DNA of 5,466 bases. Source: Thermoplasmata archaeon. GTDB lineage: Archaea > Thermoplasmatota > Thermoplasmata > Lutacidiplasmatales > UBA184. Numbering within the stretch: position 1 is the first letter of the stretch; each line of letters starts with the position of its first letter. A program made the position numbers and the translations under genes. Positions 1 through 3,959 of this stretch are shown in pieces. Location of the stretch: positions 1 to 5,466 of the forward strand of contig JASHWW010000065.1 in the NCBI GenBank assembly GCA_030043855.1, written 5' to 3'. Below the pieces are notes generated by a model. It worked only from the letters and a program-made list of their open reading frames with translations, had not been told where the DNA came from and made no database searches.

Positions 1-404
1 AACGTCGCGACGTGCTCCTGGGAGCGGATCGCCAGGTGCCGCTGGTCGAGGAGGAACTCCTCGGTCTGCTCGGCGAAGATCGGGAACGGCTGCCCGGCAT
101 CGAGCACGCCGATCGCCGTCGCCCGGACCTCGCGACCTCCGGGGGACCGGCGGTCCTCGGCGACCGACCCCTCGACCGAGATCGCCCCTTCGACCTGGAC
201 GTGCTCCGCGGCGTCGAACGCGGCGTCGCCGATCGCGTCCCGTCGGGCCGTCACCTGGACCGACCCGGTGCGGTCGCGCAGGACGACGAACAGGATCCCG
301 CCCGACGACCGGGACCGCAGCACCCACCCCCGGAGACGGACGGGCGTCCCGACCGCGTCGGGAGCGAACGCGCGCGCGACCGGGTCGAACGCCGGGCCGT
401 TCAC
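1..404 (-). CDS. asnS: Asparaginyl-tRNA synthetase, N-terminal part (cut by left edge)
   Basis: This is the first 134 codons of a class IIb aminoacyl-tRNA synthetase, which charges tRNA-Asn with asparagine in the cytoplasm. Visible is the N-terminal OB-fold anticodon-binding domain: RGWV at residues 25-28, an FVVLRDRTGSVQVT strand pair at 39-52, and SPGG at 87-90 as in archaeal AsnRS. It is followed by the linker FPIFAEQTEEFLLDQRHLAIRS (residues 107-117 and 118-128), where family members usually have LLDNRHL; Gln121 replaces the Asn. RHL-x-IRS favours AsnRS over AspRS, which tends to have RFLDLR. The catalytic domain lies outside the window. The start is a GTG at 404-402 that overlaps the TGA stop of tfs (GTGA), so translation is probably coupled. 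The frame is open to the edge. It is likely the third gene of purD-tfs-asnS. Direct asparaginylation rather than only the transamidation route is implied. Confidence 0.87.
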   Translation of the reverse strand, partial: MNGPAFDPVARAFAPDAVGTPVRLRGWVLRSRSSGGILFVVLRDRTGSVQVTARRDAIGDAAFDAAEHVQVEGAISVEGSVAEDRRSPGGREVRATAIGVLDAGQPFPIFAEQTEEFLLDQRHLAIRSQEHVAT

Positions 405-712
405 TGGTATTCCCGCCACTTGTGCCCGCACTTCGTGCACTCGAAGATGCGGGTCTCGGGTTCGTCCGAACCGCGCGTCTGCCGGAGCACCCAGTACGCC
501 TCGCCGTTGCCGCACTTCGGGCACGTCTCGGCGGTCTTCGGCAGCGTCGCGATCCTCGTCTCGACGACCGCGACCCCCCCGCGAGCCTGCGGGGCGGAGG
601 TGCCGACCTCCACGCCGCGCCCGAGCGGCACGTCGGTGCCGCAGGCGGCGCAGTGCCAGACCCCGTGCGCCCGGTCCGGGCGCATGAGGCGCTTGCAGTT
701 GGGACAGAACAT
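401..712 (-). CDS. tfs: Transcription cleavage factor TFS (TFIIS/RPB9-like)
   Basis: A 103-residue protein with the full archaeal TFS layout. The N-terminal zinc ribbon has C3, C6, C21 and C24. A linker of about 35 residues follows, then the C-terminal TFIIS-type ribbon with C64, C67, C92 and C95, ending in CGHKWREYQ. The acidic pair D83-E84 on the hairpin loop is the known catalytic element that reaches through the polymerase funnel and stimulates cleavage of backtracked RNA. Typical TFS reads QTRSADEPETR; here it is QTRGSDEPETR, so the acidic pair is kept and the two residues before it differ. This fits an active TFS rather than an inhibitory paralogue, which usually loses that charge pattern. 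It lies 44 bases after purD and overlaps asnS by 4 bases. A weak TATA-like element at 737-744 may give it its own promoter. No Shine-Dalgarno site is visible. Confidence 0.95.
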   Translation of the reverse strand: MFCPNCKRLMRPDRAHGVWHCAACGTDVPLGRGVEVGTSAPQARGGVAVVETRIATLPKTAETCPKCGNGEAYWVLRQTRGSDEPETRIFECTKCGHKWREYQ

Positions 713-736
713 GGCCGTCTGTCGAGCGGGCGGCGG

Positions 737-744
737 CTCTTAGG
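737..744 (-). promoter_or_regulatory. Weak TATA-like element upstream of tfs
   Basis: Read on the minus strand the element is CCTAAGAG, centred about 28 bases before the tfs ATG, the spacing expected for a leaderless archaeal transcript. It is short and only partly AT, in a gap of 44 bases after purD. It could let tfs and asnS be transcribed apart from purD, or it could be chance. Confidence 0.25.
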
Positions 745-756
745 GGCTTCTCCCCG

Positions 757-2163
757 CTAGTGGGCCAACTGCTCGGGGGGACCCGCGCTCGACGGCGGGG
801 CGTCGGCCGGTGCGACCGAGAGCGGCAGGGGCGACGGCTTCGCGCCCGGGGCCAGCAGGCTCCGCATGTGCTCGCGGCGCCTCGCGAGGTCGTCCTTCGT
901 ACCGATGTCGTGGCGCACGTAGTAGGTCCCGTGCACGTGGGCGAGCGCCGCCTCGACCCGCGTTCCGGCCTCGTGGATCGCGCTCGCCTCGCCGAGGAGC
1001 GCGAGGCCGCGGGAGCTGCCGAGCCGGACCGTCCCGGGACCGGCGGCCTCCACGCTGCCGAAGAGGACGTGGACGCCTTCCTCCTCGATCGCCGGCTCGT
1101 CCAGCGTGAGCAGGCCGCCGCTCTGGACGCGGCTGCCGTACCCCGGCGGCACGACGTACTTGAGGACGGTCGACCGCAGGCGGAACTGGAACAGGTTCGG
1201 GTCGACGCGACCGGTGGCGACCCCCAGGAGCAGCTCGGAGAAATCGCCGGGCTCGTAGAGCCCGACGGCGTTGATCCCCTCGGGATCCCCGAACCGGGCG
1301 TTGAACTCGAGGAGCTTCGGCCCGTCGGCGGTCAGCATGAACCCGCCGTAGAGGATCCCGCGGTACGGGACCCCCTCCGCCCGCAGGGCGTCGACCGACC
1401 GCATCAGGATCCCGAGCGCGCGGTCCCGGTCCGTCGCGGGCAGGAACGGCAGCAGGTGGTCCCGCTGCGAGTACGACCCCATGCCGCCGGTGTTCCCGCC
1501 CAGGTCGCCCTCCTGGGCGCGCTTGAAGTCCTGGACGACCGGCATCGGGAAGATCCCCGCGTCGGTGACGAACGCCATCAGGCTGAACTCCTCGCCGTCC
1601 AGCTTCTCCTCGAACAGGACGCGGCCGCCCTGGACGAGGATCGACTTCGCGTAGATCGCGGCGTCCTTGCGGTCGGTGAAGTCCGACCCCTCGACCCAGA
1701 CGCCCTTCCCGGCGGTGAGGGCGCTCGGCTTCACGACGAGGGGACGGTCGAAGGCGGCGAGCTGCGCGTCGACCTCCTCGACCGATGCCGGGGCGACCCA
1801 GCGCGGCTGGCCCGCGACGCCGTGGCGCGCGAGGAGCTCCCGGCAGAACAGCTTGGAGGACTCGATGCGCGCCCCGTCCTTCCCCGGCCCGACGGTCGGG
1901 ATCTCCGCCGCCCGCAGCGCGTCGGCCACTCCGGCCGCGAGCGGCGCTTCCGGGCCGATCGCCACGGCCTGGGCGGACTGCGACCGCGCGAACGCGACGA
2001 TCCGCTCCGCGTCGGTCGCCTCGCACCGGAGGGACGCCTTCGCGAGGCGTTCGAGGCCCGGATTCGCGTTGGGGCTGGCGACGAGGAGCTCCGCGCCGGC
2101 GCGGGCGAGGGCCAGCGCGATCGCGTGCTCGCGGGCGCCGCCGCCGACGATCAGCCAGCGCAT
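757..2163 (-). CDS. purD: Phosphoribosylamine-glycine ligase (GAR synthetase)
   Basis: This enzyme joins phosphoribosylamine and glycine using ATP, the second step of de novo IMP synthesis, in the cytoplasm. The 468 residues show the family in order. The N-terminal Rossmann-like domain has GGGAREHAI at 7-15 and GPEAPLAAGVAD at 70-81. The ATP-grasp domain has PLVVKPSALTAGKGVWV at 141-157, EEFSLMAFVTD at 191-201, QDFKRAQEGDLGGNTGGMGS at 211-230 (the family signature region) and the metal-binding LLEFNARFGDPEG at 284-296. The C-terminal barrel-like GARS-C domain covers roughly 325-435. Residues after about 440 form a Pro/Ala/Ser-rich tail, probably disordered, which makes the protein slightly longer than a usual PurD of about 430. 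The ATG lies about 28 bases from a clear TATA box, so the mRNA is probably leaderless. It is first in a probable purD-tfs-asnS operon. Lysine in LLVVKPSALTAGKG-type motifs is retained (K145, K153). Confidence 0.96.
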   Translation of the reverse strand: MRWLIVGGGAREHAIALALARAGAELLVASPNANPGLERLAKASLRCEATDAERIVAFARSQSAQAVAIGPEAPLAAGVADALRAAEIPTVGPGKDGARIESSKLFCRELLARHGVAGQPRWVAPASVEEVDAQLAAFDRPLVVKPSALTAGKGVWVEGSDFTDRKDAAIYAKSILVQGGRVLFEEKLDGEEFSLMAFVTDAGIFPMPVVQDFKRAQEGDLGGNTGGMGSYSQRDHLLPFLPATDRDRALGILMRSVDALRAEGVPYRGILYGGFMLTADGPKLLEFNARFGDPEGINAVGLYEPGDFSELLLGVATGRVDPNLFQFRLRSTVLKYVVPPGYGSRVQSGGLLTLDEPAIEEEGVHVLFGSVEAAGPGTVRLGSSRGLALLGEASAIHEAGTRVEAALAHVHGTYYVRHDIGTKDDLARRREHMRSLLAPGAKPSPLPLSVAPADAPPSSAGPPEQLAH

Positions 2164-2180
2164 CGGCGCCGAAGCAGGGC

Positions 2181-2202
2181 CCGACGGTTATATGCCCGTC
2201 GG
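2181..2202. repeat. Perfect 7-bp inverted repeat flanking the purD TATA box
   Basis: CCGACGG at 2181-2187 and its exact reverse complement CCGTCGG at 2196-2202 are separated by the 8 bases that contain the TATA box. The arms do not extend further. A dimeric repressor bound here would block TBP, so an operator is the natural reading, but no matching regulator gene is present and short GC palindromes do arise by chance in such DNA. Confidence 0.45.
2187..2195 (-). promoter_or_regulatory. TATA box of the purD operon
   Basis: On the minus strand the sequence GGGCATATAACCG stands out as an AT island in very GC-rich DNA. ATATAA (2193 down to 2188) is centred about 28 bases before the A of the purD ATG. 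Archaeal TATA boxes lie about 25-30 bases before the transcription start, so transcription should begin at or within a base or two of the ATG, giving a leaderless mRNA. No good BRE purine run is seen upstream of it. Confidence 0.75.
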
Positions 2203-2248
2203 AGCCGCCGCCTCCGTCAGGGAATCGGTGGGGGCGCGCTCCGCCAGA

Positions 2249-2256
2249 GTTAAGAA
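2249..2256 (+). promoter_or_regulatory. TATA-like element for rpoL-kptA
   Basis: GTTAAGAA is the only AT-rich patch in the plus-strand region before rpoL. It is centred about 37 bases before the ATG, so transcription would start near 2278 and leave a leader of about 11 bases. The match to a TATA box is weak and no Shine-Dalgarno sequence follows in the short leader. Confidence 0.4.
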
Positions 2257-2289
2257 GCGGACGTTGGTGGGCCGGCCTCCGAGGCCCCG

Positions 2290-2577
2290 ATGGACCTTCG
2301 TGTCGTCGAGAAAGAGCACGACCTGCTCCGCGTCGAGTTTCCGCGGGGCGAGGAGACGCTCCTGATCCCCCTCGTCGAAGCCCTCCAGAAGGAGGAGAAG
2401 GTCGTCGAAGCGCGCTACTACCTCGGCCATCCGTTCCTCGACCGCCCCACGCTCTTCGTCCGCACCAAGGGCGAGAAGCCGCAGCAGGTGCTGAAGCGCG
2501 TGCTCAAGGACCTCGCGGACCTCTACGGCGACCTGCTGACCGACTTCGAGAAGAAGGCGGACAAGGTCAAGGCCTGA
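2290..2577 (+). CDS. rpoL: DNA-directed RNA polymerase subunit L (Rpo11)
   Basis: Rpo11 pairs with Rpo3 (RpoD) to form the assembly platform of archaeal RNA polymerase, equivalent to one alpha subunit of the bacterial enzyme. The 95-residue length is typical. The protein shows the expected fold order: an N-terminal strand (RVVEKEHDLLRVEFPRGEE, residues 4-22), a helix with LLIPLVEALQKEE (24-36), strand segments VVEARYYLGHPFLDRPTLFVRTK (split as 38-47 and 48-60), with the conserved HP at 47-48, and a long C-terminal charged helix (about 64-93). The canonical motif after the first strand, usually like GEDHTLLNLLR, reads GEETLLIPLVE here: Asp-His is missing and the Asn is replaced. It is the first gene of a plus-strand pair, 10 bases ahead of kptA, and diverges from purD. 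Confidence 0.92.
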   Translation: MDLRVVEKEHDLLRVEFPRGEETLLIPLVEALQKEEKVVEARYYLGHPFLDRPTLFVRTKGEKPQQVLKRVLKDLADLYGDLLTDFEKKADKVKA

Positions 2578-2587
2578 CGGACCACCG

Positions 2588-3247
2588 ATGCTGAAGGAAT
2601 GCGCCCAACACGGGTACTTCCGGGCCGAGGCGTGCCCGGTCTGCGGCCAGTCCGGTCGGTTCCTGATGAACGACCGGGAGCTCGACCACCTGGGCCGGAT
2701 CCTGACCGGGATCCTCCGGCACTTCCCCGACCGATACGCGCTGACGATCGACGCCCAGGGGTGGGTCTCCCTGCCCGGGATCGTCCGCGCGATCTCGCAG
2801 AAGCACCCGGCGTACCACTGGCTCCGGGTCCAGCACCTCGTCGCCATCGCCGAGACGGATGCGAAGGGGCGGTACGAGGTCCGGGACGACCGGGTCCGGG
2901 CGACGTACGGCCACACGCTCGAGGTCGAGCCCGACCTCCCGACCGAGAACATCCCCGACCATCTCTACTTCCCGGTCACGGCGGAGGAGGCGGCGATCGT
3001 CCTCGAGGTCGGGTTGAAGCCGTCCGACCGCCGCAAGGTCCACCTCTCGAAGACCGCGGAGGACGCGCGCGCCGCCGGGGCCGTGCGGACCCCCGAGCCG
3101 ATCCTGCTCGAGGTCGATGCGCAGCAGGCCCGCCTCGACGGTCTCGTCATCATGCGCGCGGGGAAGACGGTCTTCCTCGTGAACCAGGTCCCGCCCCAGT
3201 ACCTCAAGCGGATCGAGACCCCGGCGGCGCCCGACGCGGCGACGTGA
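2588..3247 (+). CDS. kptA: RNA 2'-phosphotransferase (Tpt1/KptA family) with N-terminal zinc motif
   Basis: Tpt1/KptA enzymes remove a 2'-phosphate from RNA by transferring it to NAD+, releasing nicotinamide and ADP-ribose 1'',2''-cyclic phosphate. The 219 residues begin with a probable zinc-binding segment (C5, H8, C17, C20), as in many archaeal members. The RNA-binding half has ILRHFPDRYALTIDAQGWV (42-60), and the NAD-binding ART-like half has RVRATYGHT (102-110), LKPSDRRKVHLS (143-154) and a final VFLVNQVPPQYL (195-206). The expected catalytic set Arg-His-Arg-Arg can be placed at R44, H45, R104 and R167. One oddity is that the common LYHGT motif reads LYFPVT (126-131). The ATG is 10 bases after the rpoL stop, so the two are surely cotranscribed; there is no clear ribosome-binding site. 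Archaea splice tRNA with RtcB, which leaves no 2'-phosphate, so the substrate in this cell is uncertain. Confidence 0.88.
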   Translation: MLKECAQHGYFRAEACPVCGQSGRFLMNDRELDHLGRILTGILRHFPDRYALTIDAQGWVSLPGIVRAISQKHPAYHWLRVQHLVAIAETDAKGRYEVRDDRVRATYGHTLEVEPDLPTENIPDHLYFPVTAEEAAIVLEVGLKPSDRRKVHLSKTAEDARAAGAVRTPEPILLEVDAQQARLDGLVIMRAGKTVFLVNQVPPQYLKRIETPAAPDAAT

Positions 3248-3250
3248 CGG

Positions 3251-3262
3251 TCGCCTAGGCGA
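3251..3262. repeat. Perfect 12-bp palindrome at convergent gene ends
   Basis: TCGCCTAGGCGA is its own reverse complement. It covers the stop codon of the minus-strand zinc-ribbon gene and begins 4 bases after the kptA stop. It has no loop, so it is a poor RNA hairpin and has no T-run. It may be a protein site, or chance; CTAG is often rare in prokaryotic genomes. Confidence 0.3.
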
Positions 3263-3878
3263 ACCCGTCGTCCCCGACGTTCGACTCGTAGGTCGTGGTG
3301 ATCCAGACCTCGACCGTCAGGTGGCTCGCCACCGGGTACGGGTTCGTGAAGACGAAGTAGAAGGTGTCGGTATACGCGGCCGAGAAGACGATCCGGCCGT
3401 CCGACGTCGGCGCGATGGTGTACGCGGGGGTCGACGGCGAACCGGTGAAGTATGCGGCGCCTTCGGTGGAGTTGTAGACGGCGAGCTGGATCGACGCGCC
3501 CGACGGGAGCTGGGTCGTGAAGTTGCCGAGGACGTAGTCGCTGCCGGTGATCTCCCCCGAGAGGATGGTGATGTTGCCCGCGCCGATGTGGTACATCGCC
3601 GCGGTCGTGAGCGGGTCGGCGACGACCGGCGGACCCTGCAGGACGACGGAGACGAGCGAGTAGGCGAGCCCGACGACCACCACGATGACGATGAGGGCGC
3701 GGAGCGCCCCCGTCAGCCGGACGCGTCGCCGGACCTTCGGGGGCGCCGAGGTGAGTTGCTGCGCCGTGAGGGGGGCGGCGGCGCCGCAGAGGTCGCACTT
3801 CGTCGACCCCGGCGGGACCGCGACCCCGCAGAACTGGCAGGCCCCCCACTCCCCGCGAGGCGGCTTGGACGGGAACAT
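3255..3878 (-). CDS. Zinc-ribbon protein with one membrane helix and an exported domain
   Basis: I do not recognise a named family. The 207-residue protein begins with a zinc-ribbon-like module (C14, C17, C28, C31; CQFC and CDLC), then a basic stretch KVRRRVR (48-54), one hydrophobic helix at about 58-80 (GALRALIVIVVVVGLAYSL) and an outward domain of about 125 residues. The positive residues on the N side of the helix predict the ribbon inside and the C-terminal part outside the cell. The exported part is rich in Thr, Ser, Gly and Tyr, and alternates strands, ending in DTFYFVFTNPYPVASHLTVEV (171-181 and 182-191), a pattern seen in GOLD- or PPC-like beta sandwiches; that link is only a resemblance. 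Possible roles are sensing or anchoring. It is convergent with kptA with 7 bases between stops, and lies 81 bases after the peptidase with its own TATA-like element. Confidence 0.85.
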   Translation of the reverse strand: MFPSKPPRGEWGACQFCGVAVPPGSTKCDLCGAAAPLTAQQLTSAPPKVRRRVRLTGALRALIVIVVVVGLAYSLVSVVLQGPPVVADPLTTAAMYHIGAGNITILSGEITGSDYVLGNFTTQLPSGASIQLAVYNSTEGAAYFTGSPSTPAYTIAPTSDGRIVFSAAYTDTFYFVFTNPYPVASHLTVEVWITTTYESNVGDDGFA

Positions 3879-3900
3879 CGCACCGCGACCCGGGGGAGGG

Positions 3901-3908
3901 GCTTTTGG
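3901..3908 (-). promoter_or_regulatory. TATA-like element for the zinc-ribbon membrane protein
   Basis: On the minus strand CCAAAAGC is centred about 27 bases before the ATG at 3878, again the spacing for a leaderless transcript. A second AT-leaning patch (GTACGAAACC, about 3911-3920) lies just upstream. The match to a TATA box is modest, but the position and the 81-base gap from the peptidase gene support a separate promoter. Confidence 0.4.
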
Positions 3909-3959
3909 GGTTTCGTACGAACCACGGAACGGCTCCCACCGGGTGCCGGGTCCGGCCGT

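Noticed and set aside
12..743. Plus-strand open frame opposite asnS and tfs
   Set aside because: Shadow of two recognised minus-strand genes, with no coherent domain of its own.
743..755. Short hairpin GGGG-CTTCT(C)-CCCC after the purD stop as a terminator
   Set aside because: Only 4 bp of stem, no T-run on the minus strand, and archaeal termination relies mainly on T-rich tracts; tfs follows closely.
760..2253. A 497-codon open frame antisense to purD
   Set aside because: It is the GC-rich shadow of purD: low-complexity Arg/Gly/Pro/Asp composition, no domain pattern, while the opposite frame has every PurD motif.
2188..2952. A minus-strand open frame opposite rpoL and kptA
   Set aside because: rpoL and kptA are clear on the plus strand; the antisense product matches nothing recognisable.
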